Below, in pieces: positions 26,954-35,037 of a DNA stretch of 64,000 bases. Origin of the DNA: Frigidibacter sp. ROC022 (GTDB taxonomy: Bacteria; Pseudomonadota; Alphaproteobacteria; Rhodobacterales; Rhodobacteraceae); assembly GCF_024723735.1 (NCBI RefSeq), contig NZ_JANQDU010000003.1, positions 682,001-746,000 of the forward strand, read 5' to 3'. The number at the start of each line of letters is the position of its first letter. Within the stretch, counting starts at the first letter, position 1. Position numbers and translations under genes: made by a program. The notes under the pieces were generated by a model, which worked only from the letters and a program-made list of their open reading frames with translations, did no database searches and had not been told where the DNA came from.

Positions 26954-28158
26954 TGACTCTCGACCTTACCAGACGACGTATCTCGGCCCGTCCACCCCTG
27001 GCCGGGGCTCCGCGCGGCGCTGCCAGCCAGGACGCGATCGCGGGCATGAAGATCAGCCATATCGTGCTGCCGCTGAAATTCGCGCTCTCCGACGCCAAGG
27101 TGCTGACCGGGCGCCAGTCGCCGCTGACGGCGGTGGATATCCTGACGGTCGAGATGGTCAGCGAAGGCGGCCGGACCGGCATGGGTTTTTCCTACACGCT
27201 GCGGGCCGGGGGCAGGGGCATGTTCGCCCTGGCCTGCGAGATCGCGCCGCGGATCATCGGCCATGACCCGAACGACATCGCCCGGCTCTGGGAACTCTTG
27301 CGCTGGCAGACCAATTCCCTGGGGCAGGGCGGGATGTCCTACCAGACCATCGGCGCCTTCGACGTGGCGCTCTGGGACATGAAGGCGAAACGCGCCGGGT
27401 TGCCGCTGGCCAAGCTTCTGGGCGCCCATCGCGACAGCCTGCGGATCTACAATTCCGAAGGCCAGTATCTTCAGGCCAGCACCGAAGAGATCAAGGCGGC
27501 GGCGGACCGGTCGCTGGCGCTCGGGATCGGCGGCATCAAGATGAAGGTCGGGCAGCCGGACGGGCAGGAGGATCTGCTCCGGATCGACGCGCTGCGCAGC
27601 CATCTGCCCGATGACATCGCCCTGATGATCGACGCCAACCAGCAATGGGACCGTGCCTATGCGCTTCAGTTCGGCAAGATCGTCGATGACCTCGGGCTGG
27701 CCTTCATCGAGGAGCCGCTCGACGCGCTGGACTTCGAAGGCCATGCCGCGCTGGCCCGGGAACTGGCGACCCCGGTGGCGACAGGCGAGATGCTGACCTC
27801 CCCGCGCGAGGCGATCCAGCTGGTTCAGACCGGGGCCTGCGACGTCAGCCAGGTCGATGCGCTGCGGATCGGCGGCATCACGCCCTTCCTCAAGGCGATG
27901 AGCATGGCCGAGGCGCATCGGGTCGCGATCGCGCCGCACTGGATCATGGAACTGCATGTGCATCTGGCGGCGGCCTTCCCGGAAGAGCCCTGGATCGAGC
28001 ATTTCCACTGGATGGAGGAGCTTTTCGACGAGCGGCTGGAGATTTCCGACGGCCGCGTCGCCGTGCCCTCGCAGCCGGGAATTTCCCTGACCCTCTCGTC
28101 GCGGGCCCGCGACTGGACGCAAGACAGCTGGGAGACGGGCGCTCCCGTCCAGGATTAA
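26953..28158 (+). CDS. Enolase-superfamily sugar-acid dehydratase (galactarate/L-talarate dehydratase-like)
   Basis: A 401-aa mandelate-racemase-subgroup enzyme. Seen: the KxK catalytic motif in GIKMKVGQP (about residues 196-204), metal ligands in MIDANQQW, FIEEPLD and ATGEMLTS, and the His base in APHWIMELH. KMKVGQ and the following pattern match L-talarate/galactarate dehydratases. The predicted reaction removes water from a hexarate to give 5-keto-4-deoxy-glucarate, the substrate of the kdgD-like enzyme two genes on. The first 30 residues form a nonhomologous-looking, Arg/Ala-rich extension; a start at Met32 (MKISHIVLPL) is possible. Confidence 0.88.
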   Translation: MTLDLTRRRISARPPLAGAPRGAASQDAIAGMKISHIVLPLKFALSDAKVLTGRQSPLTAVDILTVEMVSEGGRTGMGFSYTLRAGGRGMFALACEIAPRIIGHDPNDIARLWELLRWQTNSLGQGGMSYQTIGAFDVALWDMKAKRAGLPLAKLLGAHRDSLRIYNSEGQYLQASTEEIKAAADRSLALGIGGIKMKVGQPDGQEDLLRIDALRSHLPDDIALMIDANQQWDRAYALQFGKIVDDLGLAFIEEPLDALDFEGHAALARELATPVATGEMLTSPREAIQLVQTGACDVSQVDALRIGGITPFLKAMSMAEAHRVAIAPHWIMELHVHLAAAFPEEPWIEHFHWMEELFDERLEISDGRVAVPSQPGISLTLSSRARDWTQDSWETGAPVQD

Positions 28159-28170
28159 GGAGAACGACCG

Positions 28171-28881
28171 ATGAAGACCGAAACCAAGGACAAGCTTGCC
28201 GACGTGTCCGTGGCCACGCTGGCGACCGCGCTCTACAAGCGCGGCCTGCGCAACCAGGTGATCCAGGACGTGCGCCCGGTGAGGCCGAAGGGCCGCAACA
28301 TGGTCGGCCCGGCCTTCACTCTGCGCTACATGCCGGCCCGCGAGGACCGCAACACGCTGAAGGAGTTCCTCAATCCGATGCATCCGCAGCGCCAGGCGGT
28401 CGAGCAATGCCCGCCCGGCGCGGTGCTGGTGATGGACAGCCGCAAGGACCCCCGCGCGGCCTCTGCCGGCGACATCCTGATCACCCGGCTGATGATGCGC
28501 GGCGGCGCCGGGGTGGTGACAGATGGCGGCTTTCGCGACGCCATGTCGATCGGCGCGCTGGAGATTCCGGCCTATCATTCGCGCCCGTCGTCGCCGACCA
28601 ACCTGACCCTGCACGAGGCGATCGAGATCAACTGTCCGATCGGCTGCGGCGATGTGGCGGTGTTTCCCGGCGATGTGCTGGTCGGGGACGACGACAGCGT
28701 GATCGTGATCCCCGCCGAGATCGCCGACGAGATCGCCGACGAAGCCGTCGAGATGACCGCCTACGAGGATTTCGTGGTCGAGAAGGTGCGCGAGGGCCAG
28801 ACCATCATCGGGCTCTACCCCTGCACCAAGGACGAGAACCGCGCCGCCTTCGAAGCCTGGCGCAAGGCGAACAACCGCTAG
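28171..28881 (+). CDS. RraA-like aldolase/decarboxylase
   Basis: A 236-aa member of the RraA/HMG-aldolase family. The motif VVTDGGFRDAMSI (about residues 113-125, with the Arg-Asp pair that binds substrate and metal) and the GCGDVAVFPGDVLVGDDD loop (key PGDVLVGDDD) are diagnostic. Members split 4-hydroxy-2-oxo dicarboxylic acids into pyruvate plus another keto acid, or decarboxylate oxaloacetate; some were named RNase E regulators. In this operon it probably acts on a keto-acid intermediate. Located 12 bp after the dehydratase with AAGGAG before its ATG. Confidence 0.88.
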   Translation: MKTETKDKLADVSVATLATALYKRGLRNQVIQDVRPVRPKGRNMVGPAFTLRYMPAREDRNTLKEFLNPMHPQRQAVEQCPPGAVLVMDSRKDPRAASAGDILITRLMMRGGAGVVTDGGFRDAMSIGALEIPAYHSRPSSPTNLTLHEAIEINCPIGCGDVAVFPGDVLVGDDDSVIVIPAEIADEIADEAVEMTAYEDFVVEKVREGQTIIGLYPCTKDENRAAFEAWRKANNR

Positions 28882-28950
28882 CCGCCGGCGTGGTTCCCGA
28901 CCCGGCCATCCCGTGACAACCGGCGCCGCCAAAGCGCCGCAACCCCTTGA

Positions 28951-29868
28951 ATGGACATCCATATGCTTTCTCCGCACGACCTTCGCGACACCATACGATC
29001 GGGACTCCTGTCCTTTCCGGTCACGCCCTTCGACGAGAACGACGCGTTCAATCCCAAGGCATTCGCGGCGCATCTCGAATGGCTCTCGCCGCATCCGATC
29101 GCGGGGCTGATCGTCGCCGGCGGCACGGGCGAGCTGTTCTCGCTCACCCCCTCGGAGGTCTGCGACGTGGTCCGCACCGCCAAGGCGGCGCAGCCCGGCA
29201 AGCCGATCCTGTCGGGCTGCGGCTATGGCACCAAGTTGGCCTGCGAAATGGCGCAGGGCATCGAAGAGGCCGGCGGCGACGGCATCCTGCTGCTGCCGCA
29301 TTACCTGATCACCGCGCCGCAGGACGGGATCGAGGCGCATATCCGCGCCGTCTGCAAGGCCACCCGGATGGGCGTCATCGTCTACAACCGCGGCCAGAGC
29401 CGGGTCTCGGCCGAGACCCTGGCCCGGCTGGCGGAAGAGTGCCCCAACCTGATCGGCTTCAAGGACGGCACCGGGGACATCGACACGGTGCGGCGGATCA
29501 CCATCGAGAACGGCGACCGGCTGGCCTATATCGGTGGCATGCCGACGCATGAGCTCTTCGCCCAGGCCTATCGCGGCGCCGGGGTCGATACCTATTCCTC
29601 GGCGGTCTTCAACTTCGTCCCGGAAACGGCGCTGGCCTTCCACGCCGCCTTTTCCCGCGGCGACGACCGGACCTGCGAGGCGATGCTGCGCGACTTCTAC
29701 TATCCCTTCGCCCGGATCCGCGACCGCAAGACCGGCTACGCGGTCTCGGCGATCAAGGCCGGGGCGCGGCTGCGCGGCTTCGAGACCGGCCCGGTCCGCT
29801 CACCGCTGACCGACCTCACGGACGAGGAAATCGCCATGATGGAGGCGCTGATCCAGGGTCACAACTGA
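28951..29868 (+). CDS. kdgD: 5-dehydro-4-deoxyglucarate dehydratase
   Basis: A 305-aa DapA-family enzyme with the KdgD signature: GLLSFPVTPFDENDAFN near the N terminus, GGTGELFSL, YNRGQSRVS, and the Schiff-base lysine in GFKDGTGDID (Lys171). It dehydrates and decarboxylates 5-keto-4-deoxyglucarate to 2-oxoglutarate semialdehyde, the step after hexarate dehydration. The semialdehyde dehydrogenase that would complete the route to 2-oxoglutarate is not in this window. The stop overlaps the next ATG (TGATG). Start could also be the Met four codons downstream (MLSPHD). Confidence 0.92.
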   Translation: MDIHMLSPHDLRDTIRSGLLSFPVTPFDENDAFNPKAFAAHLEWLSPHPIAGLIVAGGTGELFSLTPSEVCDVVRTAKAAQPGKPILSGCGYGTKLACEMAQGIEEAGGDGILLLPHYLITAPQDGIEAHIRAVCKATRMGVIVYNRGQSRVSAETLARLAEECPNLIGFKDGTGDIDTVRRITIENGDRLAYIGGMPTHELFAQAYRGAGVDTYSSAVFNFVPETALAFHAAFSRGDDRTCEAMLRDFYYPFARIRDRKTGYAVSAIKAGARLRGFETGPVRSPLTDLTDEEIAMMEALIQGHN

Positions 29869-30821
29869 TGCCCCGGGTCGCGGTTCTGGAAACCGTCGAT
29901 GATGCGCTTGCCGCCGCCGTGCGGGCCGCGGCCGGGCCGGACCTCGACCTGCGCTCCGCAGCCGGGCTGGATGCGGAGGGCCTCGCGGCGGCGCTGAAAG
30001 GCGCGACCTATGCCGTGGTGCGCGGCGCCCGGCTGACCCCCGAACTGCTCGACGGGGCGCCCGACATCCGGATGATCCACGCCTGGGGCACCGGGCTGAA
30101 CTGCATTCCGCTGGAGGCGGCGCAGGCCCGCGGCATCACCGTGGCCCGCTCGCCGGGGCTGAACGCCCCCTCGGTCGCCGATCTGACGCTGGGGCTGATG
30201 CTGGCGGTGCTGCGCCGGATACCGGCGGCCGACGCCAGGCTGCGGCAGGGCACATGGAAGATGGATGCGCTCTGGGAAGGGGCGCGCGACCTGTCGGAGC
30301 TGCGCGTCGGTTTGGTCGGCGTCGGCGCCATCGGCCAGGCGGTGGCGCGGCGCTTGCGCGGCTTCGGCTGCGACATCGCCTATACCCGGCCCTCCGGCCC
30401 GCTCGACGGCCAGCCCGGCTGGCTGCCGCTGGAGGGGCTGCTGGAGTCGGTCGATATCCTGTCGCTGCACCTGCCCTTGAACGCCGCGACGCGGCAACTG
30501 CTCGGCGCGGCGGAGTTCGCCCGGATGCGGCGCGGGGCGGTGCTGATCAACACCTCGCGCGGCGGGCTGGTCGATCAGGCGGCGATGATCGAGGCGCTGG
30601 TCTCGGGACAACTCGGCGGGCTGGGGCTGGATGTCTTCGACCCGGAGCCGCCGGCGCCGGACAATCCCCTGCTGAGCCTGCCCAACACCGTGCTGACCCC
30701 GCATGTCGGCGGCCGCACCGAGGACAATCTGACCCGGATGGTCGGCAACTGGGCCAGGAACATCCGGGCCCATCACGCCGGACAACCGATCCCGGCGTCG
30801 GATATCGTGTTTTCCGGTTAG
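29868..30821 (+). CDS. D-isomer-specific 2-hydroxyacid dehydrogenase
   Basis: A 317-aa NAD(P)-dependent dehydrogenase with Rossmann motif VGLVGVGAIGQAVA (about residues 145-158), INTSRGGLVDQ, FDPEPPAPDNPLL and the catalytic-His context TPHVGG. It is distinct from the homologue at 2458-3417. As last gene of the sugar-acid operon it could reduce a keto-acid side product such as glyoxylate, hydroxypyruvate or tartronate semialdehyde-type compounds; that is inference. No clear terminator follows. Confidence 0.9.
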   Translation: MPRVAVLETVDDALAAAVRAAAGPDLDLRSAAGLDAEGLAAALKGATYAVVRGARLTPELLDGAPDIRMIHAWGTGLNCIPLEAAQARGITVARSPGLNAPSVADLTLGLMLAVLRRIPAADARLRQGTWKMDALWEGARDLSELRVGLVGVGAIGQAVARRLRGFGCDIAYTRPSGPLDGQPGWLPLEGLLESVDILSLHLPLNAATRQLLGAAEFARMRRGAVLINTSRGGLVDQAAMIEALVSGQLGGLGLDVFDPEPPAPDNPLLSLPNTVLTPHVGGRTEDNLTRMVGNWARNIRAHHAGQPIPASDIVFSG

Positions 30822-31178
30822 GGTCGGGCGCCCGTTCGCGGGTTGCGGCAGGCGCAGGCAGCCCGCCGGATTGTTCAGGGAAACGGCCGAAATCCCCACC
30901 GCCGGTCCTGGCCGCGCCGCAGAACCGTCCGGGAAATGGCGGCTACCTCATATCTTTGCGCGCCGGAGGGCGTTGAAACTCCAAAGTTAATTTCTAACTG
31001 AACCTCTTGCAGGGGTTCCCTGCTATCTGACATCTCTGTTTTGCGCAGGAGGATTTGCCGGGCAAGGCCATCTCGCGTTCCGGAACCATGGTCCGGCGGA
31101 GGGCGGTGATCTTGTGCCACGCCTGTCCGAATTCGAGATGCCACATCCGGCGGTCATGCCCAGGCGGGGTGATCGCGA
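30822..31178. other. Intergenic region between the sugar-acid operon and the stress block
   Basis: No gene is supported. It holds a short perfect hairpin GCAGGG-GTT-CCCTGC near 31009-31023 without a T-run, and an A/T-rich stretch with TTGAAA (30973-30978) that might be a -35 element for the glycosyltransferase gene, though its -10 is poor. Confidence 0.4.
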
Positions 31179-31231
31179 AAGACCTCCTCGCATTCATTGT
31201 TGAGGCTTCGCTCAAAAGATGAGGAGGTTTT
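31179..31231 (+). promoter_or_regulatory. RBS-sequestering hairpin in the glycosyltransferase leader
   Basis: The strand 31179-31189 (AAGACCTCCTC) can pair with 31221-31231 (GAGGAGGTTTT) over 11 base pairs including one G-U. The right arm is the ribosome-binding site GAGGAGG of the gene starting at 31236. Inside the loop TTGAG (31200-31204) and CTCAA (31211-31215) form a second hairpin around GCTTCG. The full ribosome-binding site is thus buried when folded, as in RNA thermometers or other translational switches. Not a match to a named family that I can see. Confidence 0.6.
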
Positions 31232-31235
31232 GCTG

Positions 31236-32336
31236 ATGAAGATCGCACAGATCGCACCGCTGGAAGAAAGTTGTCCGCCGAGTCTCTACGGGGGGACCGA
31301 AAGGATCGTCTCGTACCTCACGGAAGAACTGGTCAGGCAGGGCCACGAGGTCACGCTGTTCGCCAGTGGTGACAGCCGGACGAAGGCCCATCTGGTGCCT
31401 TGCAGCAAGCAGGCGCTGCGGCTTGACCCGGACGTCAAGGAATCGCTGCCCTGGCATGTCGCAATGCTGGAGGAGGTCCGCCTGCGGGCCGATGAGTTCG
31501 ACGTGCTGCATTTCCACATCGATTTCCTGCACTACCCCATGGCGCGGGCCTTCGCCGACCGTATGGTGACGACGATGCACGGGCGGCTCGACGTGCCCGA
31601 TCTGCGCCCCTTCTACGCGACCTTCCCGAACTATCCGCTGGTGTCGATCTCTGACGACCAGCGCCGCCCGCTGCCCTTCGTGAACTGGGCGGGGACGGTC
31701 TATCACGGGCTTCCCCGGAATCTGCTGCCCTTCACGGAGCGCCCGAAGGGGGATTACCTTGTCTTTCTGGGCCGGATCTCGCCCGAGAAGCGCCCGGATC
31801 GCGCCATCGAGATCGCGGCGCGTGCAGGGATGCCCCTGAAAATCGCCGCCAAGATCGCTGATGTGGACCGCAAGTATTGGGAGGAGACCATCGCGCCGAT
31901 GATCGACGCCCATCACAATGTGGAATTCATCGGGGAAATCAACGAAACCCGGAAGGCCGAGTTCCTGGGCAATGCGCGGGGGCTGCTGTTCCCGGTCGAT
32001 TGGCCGGAACCCTTCGGGCTGGTGATGATCGAGGCCATGGCCTGCGGCACGCCGGTGATCGCATGGGCGAACGGCTCGGTGCCCGAGATCGTGGAGCCGG
32101 GGCTGACCGGCTATGTCGTGCATTCAATCGACGATGCCGTCGCGGCCGTGGCCAAGCTCGACCGGATCAACAGGGGAATCGTGCGTGCGACCTTTGAAGA
32201 ACGCTTCACCGCGGATCGCATGGCACGCGACTATGTCGAGATCTATCGCGGGCTGCCGGGCGTCGAGGCCACGAGAGTGCCGCTACCGCATATGCTTGGG
32301 GGCCATGGGGCCCAGGTTGTGCATGCGGCTGAGTGA
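31236..32336 (+). CDS. Glycosyltransferase family 4
   Basis: A 366-aa GT-B enzyme. Seen: N-terminal PLEESCPPSLYGGTERIVSYL (key YGGTERIV, a frequent GT4 start), LHFHIDFLHYP, the donor-side YLVFLGRISPEKRPDRAIE, and the E-x7-E signature EPFGLVMIEAMACGTPVIA. Retaining GT4 enzymes use nucleotide sugars or sugar phosphates. The next gene, a debranching-type glucosidase, starts 17 bp after its stop, suggesting a glucan- or glucosyl-compound pathway. The ATG at 31236 sits 8 bases after GAGGAGG. Confidence 0.9.
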   Translation: MKIAQIAPLEESCPPSLYGGTERIVSYLTEELVRQGHEVTLFASGDSRTKAHLVPCSKQALRLDPDVKESLPWHVAMLEEVRLRADEFDVLHFHIDFLHYPMARAFADRMVTTMHGRLDVPDLRPFYATFPNYPLVSISDDQRRPLPFVNWAGTVYHGLPRNLLPFTERPKGDYLVFLGRISPEKRPDRAIEIAARAGMPLKIAAKIADVDRKYWEETIAPMIDAHHNVEFIGEINETRKAEFLGNARGLLFPVDWPEPFGLVMIEAMACGTPVIAWANGSVPEIVEPGLTGYVVHSIDDAVAAVAKLDRINRGIVRATFEERFTADRMARDYVEIYRGLPGVEATRVPLPHMLGGHGAQVVHAAE

Positions 32337-32353
32337 CAGCGGAGGAGATCGAG

Positions 32354-34558
32354 ATGACCGATGCGCTGCAACAAGTGGCATTGCGCAGATCACCGTCGGT
32401 CACGCCGTCGGCGCAATTCTTCATCCCGGCGGCGGCCTCGTTGCAGGAGCGGCGGCCGCGAACCCTGAAGCACGGCGATACTTTCGCCGTATTCGATCAC
32501 AACGGGGATCTGCTCTCGGGGCCTGGCAGCCCCGAGGGCCTGTTCCATCGCGACACCCGCTATCTGTCGCACTACTACCTGACCATCGGCGGAGAGCGGC
32601 CCATGCTGCTCTCGTCCACATTGCGCGACGACAATGCCACGCTGACCTGCGATCTGACCAACCCTGACCTGCATGACGAAACCGGTCGCTGCCGGATCGC
32701 GCATGATCGCATCCACATGCGCCGGACGCGGTTTCTCTGGCAGGGCACCTGTTACGAGCGGTTGGCGCTGCGCAATTTCGATGAGGCTTCGCATGAGATC
32801 ACCGTGGAAATCGCCTTCGCGTCGGATTTCGCGGATATCTTCGAAGTGCGCGGGCGGGAGCGGGCCGATCGGGGGACGTCGCTCTTGCCGGAGGTGGACG
32901 AGGCGCATGTGCTGCTGTCCTACCGGGGGCTCGACCACAATCCACGTCGCACCGCGCTGCGTTTCGATCCTGCGCCCGCGGAGCTCGATGCGGGCAGGGC
33001 GGTGTATCGTCTGAACCTTGCCCCCGGTGAGACGCGCTCGCTGTTCATCGAGATCGGCTGCAATGTGGACAGGGCGGACGAGGCGCCGTCGCGGCTGTTC
33101 TTCCGGTCCCTGCGCGAGGCACGGCATGCGCTCAGACGTTCGGCCTCCCGTGCGGCCACGGTCCAGAGCTCCAACGATATTTTCAACGAGACCATGCGCC
33201 GTTCGGTCTCTGACCTCTACATGCTGATGACCGATACCGAGGATGGACCCTATCCCTATGCCGGCGTGCCGTGGTTCAGCACCGTGTTCGGGCGCGACGC
33301 GCTGATCACGGCCTGGGAGATGCTCTGGCTCGACCCGGCCGTTTCACGCGGTGTTCTGCTTCATCTTGCGGCCAACCAGGCAACGGAATTCGATCCGGGC
33401 ACCGATGCCGAGCCGGGCAAGATCCTTCATGAGATGCGCTACGGCGAAATGGCGGAAACCGGCGAAGTCCCGTTCCGGCGATATTATGGCAGCGTGGATT
33501 CCACACCGCTTTTCGTTATGGTCGCCGGGGCGTATCTGGAACGCACCGGCAATCGCGAGGTGCTGGAAACGCTCTGGCCGCATGTCCGCGCGGCGCTCGA
33601 CTGGATCGAGAGCCATGGCGACCGGGACGGCGACGGTTTCGTGGAATATGGACGGCGCAGCGACAAGGGGCTGGCCAACCAGGGGTGGAAGGACAGTCAT
33701 GACTCGGTGTTTCACGCCGACGGGGCGCTGGCCATGGGGCCGATCGCGTCTTGCGAAGTGCAGGGCTACGTCTATGCCGCCCAGCGGGCCGCAGCCAGGA
33801 TCGCACGGGAACTCGGCCATGACGGGATCGAGCGGGAGCTGGCGCAAAAGGCCGAGGAACTGAAGTCCCGTTTTGACGCGGCGTTCTGGGACGATGAGCT
33901 TGGGACCTATGTGCTCGCCCTCGATGGTGACAAACGGCCCTGCCGGGTGCGTAGTTCGAACGCGGGCCATCTGCTCTGGACCGGGATCGTTCCGGAGGAG
34001 CGCGCCGACATGGTCGTGCGTGCGCTGATGGGGCCGTCGTCTTTCTGCGGTTGGGGCGTGAGGACCGTGTCCGCGGGCGCGGCCAGGTACAATCCGATGA
34101 GCTATCACAACGGCTCGGTCTGGCCGCATGACAATGCGCTGATCGGGGCAGGGCTGGCGCGCTACGGATTCCGCGAAGAGGCCGCGCGAATCTTCGAGGG
34201 GATCTTCTCCGCCGCCACCTATATCGACCTGCGCCGGTTGCCGGAGTTGTTCTGCGGCTTCCCGCGCCGCGAGACGCAAGGCCCGACCTTCTATCCGGTG
34301 GCCTGTACGCCGCAGGCCTGGGCGGCCGGAGCGCCGCTGTTGCTGCTACAGGCCTGTCTCGGGCTGCGCTTCGACGCCGAGGCGCGGCAGGTGATCTTCG
34401 AGCAACCGATCCTTCCGGAGTTCCTGGGAGAGGTCGTCCTGCGCAATCTGCGCCTTGATGGCGGATCCGTCGATGTGGCTCTGCGCCGGTCCGGCACCCA
34501 TGTGGTTGCCGACGTTCTGCGCCGCGACGGACCGGTTCGGGTCATCGCAACCACCTGA
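32354..34558 (+). CDS. Amylo-alpha-1,6-glucosidase-type glycoside hydrolase
   Basis: A 734-aa protein with an N-terminal glycogen-debranching N-terminal domain (DHNGDLLSGPGSPEGLFHRDTRYLS, key GLFHRDTRYLS, about residues 55-70) and an (alpha/alpha)6-barrel C-terminal domain with WFSTVFGRDALITAWEML, YGRRSDKGLANQGWKDS and SYHNGSVWPHDNALI. Homologues act on alpha-glucans or glucosylated small molecules; this type is often beside GT4 genes in stress-related loci. It is distinct from the GH13 debranching enzyme glgX at 56896. The ATG at 32354 follows GGAGGAG; an earlier GTG overlapping the previous stop is less likely. A bidirectional hairpin follows. Confidence 0.9.
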   Translation: MTDALQQVALRRSPSVTPSAQFFIPAAASLQERRPRTLKHGDTFAVFDHNGDLLSGPGSPEGLFHRDTRYLSHYYLTIGGERPMLLSSTLRDDNATLTCDLTNPDLHDETGRCRIAHDRIHMRRTRFLWQGTCYERLALRNFDEASHEITVEIAFASDFADIFEVRGRERADRGTSLLPEVDEAHVLLSYRGLDHNPRRTALRFDPAPAELDAGRAVYRLNLAPGETRSLFIEIGCNVDRADEAPSRLFFRSLREARHALRRSASRAATVQSSNDIFNETMRRSVSDLYMLMTDTEDGPYPYAGVPWFSTVFGRDALITAWEMLWLDPAVSRGVLLHLAANQATEFDPGTDAEPGKILHEMRYGEMAETGEVPFRRYYGSVDSTPLFVMVAGAYLERTGNREVLETLWPHVRAALDWIESHGDRDGDGFVEYGRRSDKGLANQGWKDSHDSVFHADGALAMGPIASCEVQGYVYAAQRAAARIARELGHDGIERELAQKAEELKSRFDAAFWDDELGTYVLALDGDKRPCRVRSSNAGHLLWTGIVPEERADMVVRALMGPSSFCGWGVRTVSAGAARYNPMSYHNGSVWPHDNALIGAGLARYGFREEAARIFEGIFSAATYIDLRRLPELFCGFPRRETQGPTFYPVACTPQAWAAGAPLLLLQACLGLRFDAEARQVIFEQPILPEFLGEVVLRNLRLDGGSVDVALRRSGTHVVADVLRRDGPVRVIATT

Positions 34559-34564
34559 AGGGAC

Positions 34565-34592
34565 GGGCTGGCGCCAGCTTCTGCGCCAGCCC
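34565..34592. terminator. Bidirectional hairpin terminator
   Basis: GGGCTGGCGC (34565-34574) pairs perfectly with GCGCCAGCCC (34583-34592), loop of 8. It lies between the convergent glucosidase gene and the 74-aa gene, 7 and 8 bp from their stops. Confidence 0.75.
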
Positions 34593-34600
34593 GATTTCCG

Positions 34601-34825
34601 TTACAGCAGCTCGTCTTCTTCCTGATCGGCTTCGAGCAATTCTACCAACTGGGCGACCCGGCCCGACGGGAAGGGGCGATGGGCATCAACCTGCGCCTCG
34701 TCCGCCTCGACCCAGGCCTTGGCACAGGCAAGCTCGGAGGCGTCCGCGCCGGTGCGCAGAATATCAGACAGAAGCGTGGGGTCCGTGCAGGGACCCAGGA
34801 TGCCTTTCACGTCGTTCTCGGTCAT
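34601..34825 (-). CDS. Small acidic protein, 74 aa, unknown
   Basis: MTENDVKGILGPCTDPTLLS... to a Glu/Asp-rich end (EADQEEDELL). An excellent ribosome-binding site (AAAGGAGGA) precedes the ATG and composition is codon-like, so I consider it real. It has no membrane segment or known motif; one cysteine at residue 13 sits in a GPCTDP loop. It is divergent from hsp20 across a 208-bp gap and could share its stress control. Confidence 0.7.
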   Translation of the reverse strand: MTENDVKGILGPCTDPTLLSDILRTGADASELACAKAWVEADEAQVDAHRPFPSGRVAQLVELLEADQEEDELL

Positions 34826-34906
34826 GATCTCCTCCTTTCGAATGCTTCAGGGAAGCGGGTCAGATATGGGAGTTCTGTTCGCAGAAAAAAGGTTATCGAG
34901 CACCCT

Positions 34907-34934
34907 CTTGAAACCGTAAGGTGCTGTTCCAAAT
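34907..34934 (+). promoter_or_regulatory. Sigma-32 (RpoH)-type promoter of hsp20
   Basis: CTTGAAA (34907-34913), identical to the sigma-32 -35 consensus, is followed after 15 bp by CCAAAT (34929-34934), close to the CCATNT -10 element. Transcription would start near 34942, giving a leader of roughly 90 nt that contains the ROSE-like hairpins. Confidence 0.7.
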
Positions 34935-34943
34935 CAATTTGTA

Positions 34944-35037
34944 CCGATCGCCCAGATGGGGATCGGAAAAAAAGGCGGGACGCCGCTTCCGCGGTGTGCC
35001 CGATGTCTGTACCCATGTTGCTCAAAGGAGGATATGG
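34944..35037 (+). promoter_or_regulatory. ROSE-like RNA thermometer in the hsp20 leader
   Basis: Three hairpins can form. First, CCGATC (34944-34949) with GATCGG (34961-34966), extended by CCC/GGG. Second, CGCCGC (34981-34986) with GCGGTG (34991-34996) around TTCC. Third, CCATGTTGCTC (35013-35023) with GAGGATATGG (35028-35037), leaving the G of TTGCT (35020) bulged. The third hairpin buries both the ribosome-binding site and the ATG, and the TTGCT opposite GGAGGAT is the conserved core of ROSE elements, known from rhizobial small-heat-shock genes. Heating would open it and allow translation. Confidence 0.82.

Noticed and set aside
26851-29643. 930-codon open frame on the minus strand
   Set aside because: It is antisense to four well-supported enzymes and its translation is rich in Arg, His, Gly and Gln with no motif, as expected from GC-rich shadow frames.
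31009-31023. Hairpin GCAGGG-GTT-CCCTGC as operon terminator
   Set aside because: It is nearly 190 bp after the last gene, has only 6 bp of stem and no T-run.
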